Source of the DNA: Macrostomum hystrix | Taxonomy: Eukaryota; Platyhelminthes; Macrostomidae | DNA length: 64,000 nt | NCBI GenBank assembly: GCA_950097015.1 | Contig: CATNEN010000034.1 | Span: forward strand, 4,558,001 to 4,622,000 | Reading direction: 5' to 3' | The notes under the pieces: model-generated | What the model was told of the DNA's origin: nothing | Database searches by the model: none | What the model saw: only the letters and a program-made list of their open reading frames with translations | Part shown: one piece after another, positions 49,263 to 61,000 of the stretch | Layout: each line of letters opens with the position of its first letter | Numbering within the stretch: the stretch's first letter is position 1 | Made by a program: the position numbers and the translations under genes

Positions 49263-50212
49263 TTATTATTATATTTTAACGTCTTCTCATACCTTTTTTT
49301 AGTTTTCTCCTATCCCTTACAAATAGTCTCATATGAATGGCTTGTCTAATTCACTGTTATCTGTGTTAATTAATCTATGAGCTCATCATTATATAAGTAA
49401 ATTTCTATATATTCTTAACATTTCACCATTCTATTGCCACAGGTATTATATGTATTGAATACGAGTGAGTAAGGACAGCAGAAGTACATGGCATTCTGGC
49501 CTCGGGCCTGCAGAGCCGATCTCACAGTCTCACTTCATACCGAATGAGAATAACATAATAGTGAGAACTAAGGTCTAATCGCATTGGCCAGGCGCTAATA
49601 CCTCACACACACACAAACTAAAAGAAGGTCCTTGGCCAAGGACCAGAAGACAACCATCGGCTGCTGCTGCTGCTGTTGCCGCTACTTGCCAGATACAATT
49701 ATGCTCCGCTACTAGCCCAACCCTAACCCCCCCCCCAAGATGACAGAGCAAGCGGGAGCTGAGATTGAGACCGTTGGGGCAGCCCGCAGGCGGCCATTGT
49801 GTATCGGAGCAAGCCAGCGTTGCAGACTGACGGAGAGGAAGGAGAAAGGGCTTTTGGGGATTTGTCGCGCAAAAAAATGGGAATAAAAAAGCTAAAGGAA
49901 AAGCAAGAGATGCGCTGAGACGCAGATGTCAACAGGCAAACGGCTATTTACTCAAGCAGCTACAGTCTGGCATCGCAGAAGAAACTGATTCCCAGCACCG
50001 CCATATATACCCCCAGGAAATGCATTGCTAAGGAAAATAGTCGGGCATGTCTTCTATTAAATTTCCAAATGAGGGGCATGTCGGCTGAGAAGTCCGTCTG
50101 CCCATATTGTACCTTAGTGATTAATTCTTCTAGAGCAATTCTTCTGAAGCAATCGTTATTAAAGGCTTTTTCTGGATCTTTCCTGAAAGAATCTAGCAGC
50201 CTGATAAATCTA
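49263..50212. other. Unique DNA with a CTG run
   Basis: A (CTG)5 run lies at about 49660-49675. No gene supported. Confidence 0.5.
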
Positions 50213-51165
50213 GCAGAGGGACAAGAATCTGGGATCCTGATAAACAGACAGGGACAGGAATCTGGGATCCTGATAAACAGACAGGGACAGGGATCTGGGA
50301 TCCTGATAAACAGACAGGGACAGGAATCTGGGATCCTGATAAACAGACAGGGACAGGGATCTGGGATCCTGATAAACAGACAGGGACAGGAATCTGGGAT
50401 CCTGATAAACAGACAGGGACAGGAATCTGGGATCCTGATAAACAGACAGGGACAGGAATCTGGGATCCTGATAAACAGACAGGGACAGGAATCTGGGATC
50501 CTGATAAACAGACAGGGACAGGGATCTGGGATCCTGATAAACAGACAGGGACAGGGATCTGGGATCCTGATAAACAGACAGGGACAGGAATCTGGGATCC
50601 TGATAAACAGACAGGGATCTAGGATAAGGGACAGGCTTCTAGGATCCTGATAAACAGACAGAGACAGGGATCCAGGATCTAGATAAACAGACAGGGACAG
50701 GGATCTAGATCCTGATAAACAGACAGGGATCTAGGATAAGGGACAGGCTTCTAGGATCCTGATAAACAGACAGAGACAGGGATCCAGGATCTAGATAAAC
50801 AGACAGGGACAGGGATCCAGGATCTAGATAAACAGACAGGGACAGGGATCCAGGATCTAGATAAACAGACAGGGACAGGGATCTAGATCCTGATAAACAG
50901 ACAGGGACAAGAATCTGGGATCCTGATAAGCAGACAGGGACAGGGATCTAGGATCCTGATAAAAAGACAAGGACAGGCTTCTAGGATCCTGATAAACAGA
51001 CAGGGACAGGGATCCAGGATCCAGATAAACAGACAGAAACAGGGATCTAGGATCCTGATAAGCAGACAGGGACAGGGATCCAGGATCCAGACAAGGACAG
51101 GGATCCAGGATCCAGATAAACAGACAGGGACAGGGATCCAGGACCAGGATCCTGATAAACAGACT
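50213..51165. repeat. 33-bp minisatellite, ordered left, degenerate right
   Basis: Units read GGGACAGGRATCTGGGATCC followed by TGATAAACAGACA. About 11 regular units lie on the left. From 50610 on they are shortened, rearranged variants (TAGGATAAGGGACAGGCTTC, GGATCCAGATAAACAG). One block of the variants is duplicated (about 50610-50690 and 50725-50800). An 11-residue repeat frame is open on the plus strand only over the regular part. Confidence 0.95.
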
Positions 51166-52229
51166 GATAAACATGAACAAATACTAAATAAGTCTATAAG
51201 CATTTAAGCAATCCGTTGATCGAAGTAACAAATGGGTTTGTTTAAATTTTCGTCCTGATTCCCTCCCCTACTTTTTATTTTTCACAGTCCCAGCATCTGG
51301 ATTTCTTTCTCATATTTTTATCCTCTAAATATAACCCCGGGAACTGGCAAAACCTCCTTTAATGAAAGAAAAGAAAAGGCAGACAGAAAAGCATGCAGGA
51401 CAAGCAGCAGCAGCAGCAGCAGCAGCAGCGGAGGCCACAAGAAGCTGGCATGAAGGAGAAGGAGAAGCGGTACGGAGGGCTCAAGTTTCTATGCAGTCGT
51501 GCTCAAGAGATTATCTGGCTCTCTCCGTTTCTTATCTCTAAAATACGAGCCGACAGGGCCCGAGTGCGCCATAACCTCGCCCCCACCCCAAAACTTCAGG
51601 CGATGGTCCCCTGGCGTCCCGCATTCAAATCCCTCTTCGCTCTTTGCCTGAACTGGAGTTAGGCTGTTTCATCTCCTTGCACTGGGTCTCATACTTCTCT
51701 GCGTCTCTCTGACCTAATTAATTAAAATTATCAGGAGCATCAGTGCACACTGACTGCAGCTTGAGTTATATGTGAGTATGCAAGTGCCAACTCAAGTCCG
51801 ATTGCACTTTGCTTGGGACGATAATAATAATACGAGTAATAATCATGGGAGTAGCATAATATATTGATAATATTTATATAACAAACACGGCCAGTTTTGC
51901 AGATAGCAAGTGTGGCTTAATCGATAAGTCAAGAGGAAGCCAGAGAGCAACTTTTAGACGCGCCAAACTGGACTGTGGGGTGAGCGCTGAGCACAAACTC
52001 AATAAATGAGAACGTCGGCTAGTTATACTTAAGGACTGTTTTGATACGATAGAGCTAGGCACTTTTATTTTATTTATTTATTTTTCGTTCCTAGCTGCAA
52101 GTTGAAAGTTAAAAGCAGTTGAGAGAATGAAATTGATAGAAATGAAATCACATCATGATAAATAAATCCCAAACCCTAGATCTGCTTCGTCCCATTCGTC
52201 CTTTTCAGGCTTAGTTTAGTCCCTCTCTT
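51166..52229. other. Unique DNA with (AGC)9
   Basis: A CAG-type run lies at 51403-51429. No gene supported. Confidence 0.5.
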
Positions 52230-53132
52230 ATAGTTCCTCTTATCCTTGGTCATCTCCCATACTTCTGTCTTGTCCTTGGTCATCTCCCATACTTCTGTCA
52301 TGTCCTTGGTCATCTCCCATACTTCTGTCTTGTCCTTGGTCATCTTCCATACTTCTGTCATGTCCTTGGTCATCTCCCATACTTCTGTCTTGTCCTTGGT
52401 CATCTCCCATACTTCTGTCTTGTCCTTGGTCATCTCCCATACTTCTGTCATGTCCTTGGTCATCTCCCATACTTCTGTCATGTCCTTGGTCATCTCCCAT
52501 ACTTCTGTCTTGTCCTTGGTCATCTCCCATACTTCTGTCATGTCCTTGGTCATCTCCCATACTTCTGTCATGTCCTTGGTCATCTCCCATACTTCTGTCA
52601 TGTCCTTGATCATATCCTATAGCTCTGTTTTGTCTTTGGTCATCTCCCATACTTCTGTCATGTCCTTGGTCATCTCCCATACTTCTGTCATGTCCTTGGT
52701 CATCTCCCTAACTTCTGTCATGTCCTTGGTCATCTCCCATACTTCTGTCATGTCCTTGGTCATCTCCCATACTTCTGTCATGTCCTTGGTCATCTCCCAT
52801 ACTTCTGTCATGTCCTCCTTGGTCATCTCCCATACTTCTGTCTTGTCCTTGATCATCTCCCATACTTCTGTCTTGTCCTTGGTCATCTCCCATACTTCTG
52901 TCATGTCCTCCTTGGTCATCTCCCATACTTCTGTCTTGTCCTTGATCATCTCCCATACTTCTGTCATGTCCTTGGTCATCTCCCATACTTCTGTCATGTC
53001 CTTGGTCATCTCCCATACTTCTGTCTTGTCCTTGGTCATCTCCCATACTTCTGTCTTGTCCTTGGTCATCTCCCATACTTCTGTCTTGTCCTTGATCATA
53101 TCCTATAGCTCTGTTTTGTCTTTGGTCATCTC
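52230..53132. repeat. 30-bp minisatellite in two ~486-bp blocks
   Basis: About 29 units contain CATCTCCCATACTTCTGTC followed by A/T TGTCCTTGGT. A distinctive variant unit (TCCTATAGCTCTGTTTTGTC) occurs at about 52615 and 53101, 486 bp apart. A more degenerate relative lies at the left edge (about 52229). Two units carry a 3-bp CTC insertion. Open frames on both strands (145-318 codons) follow from the 30-bp period. Confidence 0.96.
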
Positions 53133-53320
53133 CGAGTTTTCTTTGACGAAAGAAATCATTCAGAACAATAGATTGTTGAATCAAATTGGACTTATATACT
53201 AGATAAGGTGAGCGAGAGAATACACATGTAAAAATGAGGGTGGTACAATTACAGAATTCTCATTGCAGAGTTATTACATGGTTAAAGAACAATGCGGAAT
53301 GTGACAATAATACAGACAGA

Positions 53321-53690
53321 CAGAGTCTGATAACGACAAGAACTATGAGAGGATCAGTGGACAAGACAGAACTATGAGAGGATCAGTGGACAAGACAGAG
53401 CTATGAGAGGATCAGTGGACAAGACAGAACTATGAGAGGATCAGTGGACAAGACAGAGCTATGAGAGGATCAGTGGACAAGACAGAACTATGAGAGGATC
53501 GGTGGACAAGACAGAACTATGAGAGGATCAGTGGACAAGACAGAGCTATGAGAGGATCAGTGGACAAGACAGAACTATGAGAGGATCAGTGGACAAGACA
53601 GAACTATGAGAGGATCAGTGGACAAGACAGAGCTATGAGAGGATCAGTGGACAAGACAGAACTATGAGAGGATCAGTGGACAAGACAGAG
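53321..53690. repeat. 29-bp minisatellite (ATGAGAGGATCAGTGGACAA)
   Basis: About 13 units with alternating GAACT and GAGCT. This is the last array in the window. Confidence 0.96.
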
Positions 53691-54831
53691 ATAGTGCGGC
53701 AGAATCTCGTAAAAGATCAGGTCAGGTGACTATGGGCAAGTAAGCACTGTACCACATTTCACTGCTACAAACTACTTGCACGCCGCCTAATTAATGCAAA
53801 GTCCGAGATCCCGCAATTATTTTTAAAGCAACTGCTCTATGTCTTGTCCCTGTACTGGCCCCTAAGGCGGAGACGACCCTGTCTGTCTGCCACCTGTGCA
53901 TTTTTCGACGTAGAAATAATTAATAATTAATGAGCGCATGGAGACGAAGGAGCTTGCTTCTTTTCCAACGAGAAGGAGACACCGGAGACATTGGTGGTGA
54001 AGCATCGGAGAAGGAAGGGGCGACAATGAGTAGGCGGGCGTGAGGTGAAAGAGAAGAAATATGAAGACAGGACCGATGAGGCATCGCTGAGACTGGGAGG
54101 GAAGCAGGTAGAAGTGATGGGCGAGAGAACGAACTGAAAATAGATGCCGAGAAGAGAATCTTAATGGGGAAAGAAGAACGAAGCCAGCAAAGACACAGCA
54201 GTCCAGGCAGGCTTGACCACCTACCGGGGCCTATCTGGTTCCGTTTCGGCCCACAAAGATGCATGCAGCAAGGCGGGCCGTTTCTGAGCATTCAACGCTT
54301 GAATGAGTGCTTCGCCTAACCGTACTGCCCCGTATTGGTCTTACTCTAGCTGGCTAGGATTACAATCCTTTATTCTCTAACCCTATGATGATCCAAAACT
54401 GCTTCCTGTGACAGCCTCCTAGCCTATTATCCATGGGCATTGGCCATTAGAATCCTTATTAATGAAAGGCTGTGATTTTGCACGACTGCCAAGCGAAATT
54501 CTTAGTAAAAACTGAAAACTGAACCCGTCCAAAGCCTCTCAAAAAGGTTTTCAATGGTTTTCAAAACTATCAATGGAACCTATCCAGTTTGAATTGTTTG
54601 ACAAACCATCAATGCATTTTGTTTGCTTCAACCAACCCTATTTAGGCTAGAACCAGTAGGCTGTCTGAGGATTGAACTTACCGTGCAGTTTTGGCAGCAG
54701 CTGTTTCACAGGACAGACAACAGCACCTTGTCTCCTGGATGGGTTGTAAGTTCAGCGATTTCAGCAGCAAAATTTAGCTAGTCGGATGCTGACTGAGACT
54801 TTTACGCTGAAATGAGTAATGATGAGGCAAT
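53691..54831. other. Unique DNA, no feature supported
   Basis: A 123-codon minus-strand frame (54291-53920) shows no recognised domain. Confidence 0.45.
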
Positions 54832-55026
54832 GATAATTTTATTATGGGTACAGGTGCATTAATTACCAAAATCGACCCGCAGCCAGCGAGGAGGCAAATT
54901 AGTCCGTTCCACTGACCCCCGAGCACACAAAAGCACACAGATACCGTACGCAGGCACACACTCCCACAGGTGTGCACATCTGACCTGACTTTCTTATCGT
55001 CAGGCAGTGTACACTCTCACTGTACT
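54832..55026 (-). mobile_element. SINE family 1, minus orientation, 5'-truncated
   Basis: It has a reversed tail with a degenerate TTTTATTATGGG start, then CGACCCGCAGCCAGCGAGGA. It ends at the CGTCAGGCAGTGTACAC core. The tRNA-like head is absent. Confidence 0.8.
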
Positions 55027-58000
55027 GTAAAAGGTTGTAAAAAGACTTTAATCGTTGTTTCTTTCATACACATGGAGTTCACACTTTTCTGTCATATTTA
55101 CTACGAGTACAAATTAAGGTAATTGTGCTGATTTAGAATAGCATTACACTTCAGCAAAGACTAAAGATGCTATTTACTAAATTACAAAAGGTCACAGATG
55201 AAGTATAGAACCATTTTGCAGAGCGAAACTAATTTGGGAGCAAAGTTGAAGAAGAAGGGAGAAATGAAAAGGCGCAGCTAAACACTGTAGTGAATTGGTT
55301 GATTCTCCTCTGCGCTAATCTTTGCATGGAAGCGTATTGAAAGAAAACCGGGTCCTATTTAGTTCAGGAATGCCGATGGCCACTGCTAGAAGCAAAACTT
55401 GTGAGTGACCTTCCTTTTAGCATTCGTAACTAGTTTTCACAGAGAGTGAACGAAGGAGCACTGGGGTTGGAGAGTTAAAGAGGGCCGAGGCGGAAAGAAA
55501 AAAGATGACGCAAAAACTGCACACAGAACAGAGAGGCTCGTCACCTCCGCGCCTGTTTCGGATGCAGTGTCTGGCAACACACAGATTTTTGTTGCGTTTT
55601 TTTGCGCGCCAGAGGGAGCCGGCCACACAGGCAGGGAGAGATGGGGGAGAAAATGTAGGCCTTTACAAAACGCGAATTCAACTCCTCCCCGACCAAATAC
55701 ACAATACTCCTATTGCCTTCCTGTTCTTCTACGTCCCTCCCAGTTCCCGCCCCCCCCCCTACAATGCAGTGCAGAATCCCGGAATTGCGTGTCACGCCAG
55801 GCCAAACTCGGGCCGGCCATGCGGACACGCAAGAGCTAAGTGGAATAGACAGTAAATAATGGTGGGGCCCCTAGACAGATTTCAACTCAAGAACGGCCTG
55901 CTGACGGATAGTTTAGCGCGTAGGTTTTTCTTTTTCGCCCCAAATAGCTCACAACAATAGAGTCAATTGGTAAAAATCATGCCGATATTTTTCAGCCCGA
56001 TTATTTTCTTTGGACTCCGATGTACGCGCGATTTAAGGTATGCGGCCAGATTGAAATACGTCGCTGAATAATCCTCACAAATTAACCCTTATTTAAACCA
56101 GTCCAAGGAGGTAGAGATAGCATTTCACAATTACAGCTAATTATCAAGAATAGAAAAAACTCATTCAAATTTACTGATAAAAGCGTTGAGCAGTAAATCT
56201 CAAAAGTTAAACTTTTTATTCACCGGCTACAATAATAGCGAATTACGACTCACAAAGCCGAGGCTCTCTGGCCTTGTCCCAGCGTTACTTTACACCTTGC
56301 ATACATCCATAGTTGAGCACTGTGAAACGAGAAAGTACAGTGTGATGGACTAAAATGCGACCTACGGTTAAGCCTCATACTGAGTTCACCTCTGTTTTTG
56401 CTTCAAGCGATTCACCCAGGCCATGCAGGTCGCGCACGGAACGAGTTTGGCAGGGGCAAGGATTAGGGCGACTCACTGAGCTGCCGAGGTGCAACCGGGC
56501 ACAAACTGGGGACAGGGAGAACGGGGAGACACAGGGGGAGCACATGGGATTGGGATGGAAGTTGACTTAAAACAACACAGTGACCCTTGAGGATGAAATA
56601 TTGAGAGAGAGAAAGATAGTTAGAGGAGGCTCTAAAGAGCTAAAAGGTTTGAGGTAAAGCCACACCTTCTCTCTAACTGCCTGGGCTGTTACAGTTGTTC
56701 AGTACCAGCCGGGGTCAATGGTCTCTAGATGAGGCTGGCCTGAGGATCGGACTAGGGTCGCAAGGAGCCGTGTGTTTGTGTGCGCGGTCGGGCCCACCTA
56801 TTCTCATGGGGGCGGCTGAAAACTCTCACTCACTCTCTGGCTAGATTGGGATGCGGCCAGGGGTGGGTTAGAGTCGATAAGGTCAAACTGCCTGTTCAAA
56901 AAGGGTCTGTTTGCCTCGCAAGAGTTGCTCGTCCAATCTGTGCATCTCCCTGCCCAACTTAATCCGATGACTAAATCCTCGCATCTCAGATGCCCAGAAC
57001 GAGCAAGCTGAAGACCTTTCAGGCAACGGTATTGAATTTCTTTTAAATCTTTTTTTAGACAGCTACTAGGCAATCACGTGACCGTCGTTCAGTTGTCGTC
57101 TACCACAAGACCATCGTTAATCCATCCAAGTTCGTCTGCTCTATCTTGGGATTAGCTGCTCGAAAAAGCAAGTGCAAAAAGCGGTTCGGTTAGATTTTAT
57201 AAAGGAATATACTGTATAGAGAACCAGATTCTCAGATATGTTATAGTAAATTAGGCTTAAACAATTAATTTAGATTGCTTTTGGATTTATTAATTCCCCA
57301 TTTTTCTAGTGCTTTAAGCTGACCTCATGCAACAATGTTACTTGTAAAAGGTTTTCGAGATTTTTCATTATTTTCACCTGACTCAATACTTATTCAAGTC
57401 TAAATTGCCTAAGCATTCTTGTGTATCTTTGGTTTTGGTGTAAAAATGGAATGACCTAGAATCATAATATTTGATAAATACACAAAAATATCCTGCTGTT
57501 GTATCATGCTCATGCTCGCCCGCCGTCCTAACTAAATCGATAAACCTCCAGTACGTTCGAAGTCCTATTCCAGAAAAGTAGCCGCACAGACCCGGAAGAG
57601 GCCAGGCTATAGTGCCGAAAACAAGGCAAAACTTATGGCTTTATCACACTTCCGTTGAGGCATGCTTTCTCGCTGATTGCTCCCAGAAACAATTAATTTT
57701 GCTTAACGATGCTGCTCAATTGTAATCTTGGCAGTAAAATCACGATGCTCACACTGCACCATTGACAAATCGAGTTAAAGTGGGCCCATACAGACTTCGA
57801 TGCGGATAAAAAGTCCTCTGTTGTTTAACAACGAGAGAAACTGTGCGCTCTGTTACTCGACAAGTTCAGATAACAAAGTGAAATGTGAAATTTATAACGA
57901 GCTTGCAAACCGATTCAAAGATAGAAAGAGCAAAAAAACTAGATTATCAAGAAAATGCATCGGGGGTTTGGTCTGCAAATGGCGCCACTTCTGGGACGGC

Positions 58001-61000
58001 GTCGGTTGGAAAATGAGCAATCGTCTGGCCAAGCCAAGAGGTTAAATTAAAAAGTTGGCTCACGAGTGGGTGTTGAGTGTGCCGGCTGGGAGCATGGACC
58101 TGGTGGGAGCATGCAGCAGCAGCAGAGAAGAGAAAGGAGAAAAAAAGAGAAACTAATAGAAGGCAGGCACGAGCTAGCTGGCAGGAGGGACTCTGCAGGG
58201 AAGGAGGAAGGGAGACCAAGTGAGAGAGAGAAAGGAGGCAGGCAGAAATAAAGGACCAAAAAATCGAAGTCGCATTCCCTGGTTGACCCGCTGCCTCGTT
58301 GCGCTTCCAAAGCTTCCACTATCCCCGTGAGTGTGTCAGCTCAGCAGCTGAGCGATGAAAGAGAGAGAGAGAGAAAGAGAGAGAGCAAGGAAGGAGAAGC
58401 CGACAAGGCCAGATGGGGGACCGGTCACAGACCCAGGGCCCACCCCAGGAGTCCAACTAAGAAACAGAGGTGGATTGAGGTGGCAGAGGGATCTGGTGCA
58501 CCGGACCCAATCCACCAAGAGCCGTCTCAGACAAGCCTCTTCGACATTCGCCCCACCCCTCGTAGCCGTACAGTGACTCAGCGAAGGACTCATTCTCACC
58601 CACACAGTCTGAAATTTATTCCCCCATGCTGTTCCCCTTTTCAACAGTAGGCCTGCGAGGCTTAGTCATAGATTAGTGCCGCGATTATCACTGACCTGTG
58701 TAGCAATGGCAATCCTGATAGACTTCCATACAAGTCCTATGGATGCAGTTTGATGTTTAAAGAAGAAGGATGAATTTCAGCATCTAGGCCGAATGCAACA
58801 GAGCGTGAAAAAACATAGGTAGAGGGCAGTAAAACCATACAACAGGCCGTGTTTTTATGCACACTCTGAGAGCCCATGCTTGCTGCTGTTACGAGCGTAC
58901 TGAAAAAAGTGAAGAGAATATTTACTTCACTATTGCAACAGAGACCTGAACCAATACCGCCAAGATTATGTTGCAAATTTTAGCGAAAAGCAGAACAGTT
59001 TTTCGGGTTGGCTACATCGGGACGCATCATCATAACCGTAATGCTAATAAGTCATCTAGGGTCTGCAATTTGTGTTTAAAACAAAACAGTTTCCTCACAC
59101 AAGAAGTATCGCTAAATTAAAAAACTTTGCCAGCTAAATCCTTCCTTCCAAAGTTTCCATCGACACAGTGTGAGTTGCAGTTTCGCGGTGCAAATGCGTG
59201 TGTATCCAAGATTGTTTGGAAGCTAGCGAACAGAGTAAAAAGTTTTAGGCACAAGCGAACCACTCCGAAGACAACAATAAATTATTCCATATTCCGTTGC
59301 AGCGCATGGTGGACACACTTAGCGAAGCGACACCAGTAACTGAATGAAAACCAGCACTCAAAACTAGACGATTACTTTCAGAGCTGCTTCCCAGAACAAC
59401 ACCATCTAACTTGAGCTGGGCGCAAACAACTCTTAATTTCCTCTTTAGAAGGTTGCATCAAAGTCGGTCGTACCAGTTTTTGCTTATGCGTTGCATCAAC
59501 AGGTCTCGCGGACGCTCCTACGAGTATATGGGGGCCGACAAAAGATCGAAAAAATGCTCCAAGCCCGCAACCCCAGTTCCCGGCGCCCTAGTGAAATTCA
59601 TGCAGCACACAGACCACCCCAACTCTATCTCGCTCAACACACACGGATGCATACAACGAAACGGAAATAGAGAAACTATACCCCTCCTCAACCTCAGCTC
59701 TTCTATGCGATCCACTCCGATCCCCAGATGGGGAAGGTTTGAGACAGCCTGGCAATCCAGAATCCCCAGCAGTGTTTGCGCAGGGCAAATAATCAGGGTC
59801 CCGCAGACCCGGACCCGCCAACCCACTTGCTCGCTTCGCCAAAGCGCAGCAGCAGCTCCAGTCGCACACTTTCCATCAATTGAAGCCTCATGATGGACCA
59901 CAGGCCGGGCACTGGTGCACTCAGAACATACCAACGGCGCCGGCTGAGTGAGCAACTGCGAATGATTCCGCCAGCACCACCTCAGCCGCCCCTCATTAGG
60001 CAGTCCCAGCTCAATCAACGCTTTTACAGACTGGCGGGGATGGGGCTCCGACTAGGCAGGGAGTGAAGGTCGAGCCCCGCTCAACAAGTGTAGCGAGAAT
60101 TGGTAGTAGCAGCGGAATTGCTTCTGCAATACACAACAGGTCGTAGATGCCCAGACAGAAGGCAAAATGAGATGAGAGCTGCAGAGAGGAAGAGAATATA
60201 TAAAGAGAATTGAGGCCAATCAGTCCTTTTCGCGGCTATAGTAGTCGGGTTGCGCGCGTCCTTGTGGCAAAACAAAGCCGCAATAATGAGTTCCCATAGT
60301 GAGTCTTGTCTCTCAATCTTCTCTCTCTTGCGTGCTATCTATAAAAGCATCTCTCACGATGGCAGCCATCGGCTTTCTGTGTTTTGTCTCGTAAAAGGGT
60401 GAAATTTTTGCAAGAAGGAATGCTGCCAAAAGCTTTACAATGTGCAGACCTGACGCGCGCATCTTTCCTAACGAAGCCTTCTCACCAGATCAAAAAGTCC
60501 ATTTGTTCACGCCAGTTTTTATGCATAGTAGTGGAGAAACTATGAGAGAAATGGTACAGCAACGAGCGTGGCAAGAGTAGAGGAACAATTGCAAACAGTT
60601 TTTGCCAATTGCTGCCCCTTCACTTAAAGCGATTGACTGACAGGCGAGACACTGGACATGTGACTGGCTTGACTCCGGGTCCCTGGCCTCTCCACTGCTG
60701 ACACTGGACCCTCACGCGCTGACTATCCATAGTATCTAAGCTCATGCAACTCAGCCCGTGTCTCACAATCACCTAGCGCAAGCTTAAGCCAGCGCAGCCA
60801 CCTTTCGTGCACTCTGCATTCTTCCCATTCCACTGGCCTATATTGCCTATGTAGTTAGTGAGCACTCAAATGGTTTAATAATGAGCTATCACTCATCTGC
60901 AGTTGCAAAGTCATTTCTCTCCAAAACACTAGCAAAACAAACACATTTTCAAGATATTTATACAAAGGCCTTTTAGCTTGTACTCGTACTTTAAAATCCA

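Noticed and set aside
48658..49302. 214-codon plus-strand frame (Ser/His/Val repeats)
   Set aside because: Made by the 21-bp unit; frame changes at single-unit indels.
52176..53202. Open frames of 145-318 codons on both strands
   Set aside because: Artefacts of the 30-bp period. Both strands are open in several frames.
1..53690. CRISPR array(s)
   Set aside because: Units are directly adjacent with no unique spacers, no cas genes are present, and the locus is eukaryotic.
59411..60018. Overlapping frames of 160 (+) and 166 (-) codons
   Set aside because: They overlap on opposite strands, show no known domain, and fit chance open frames in GC-richer DNA.
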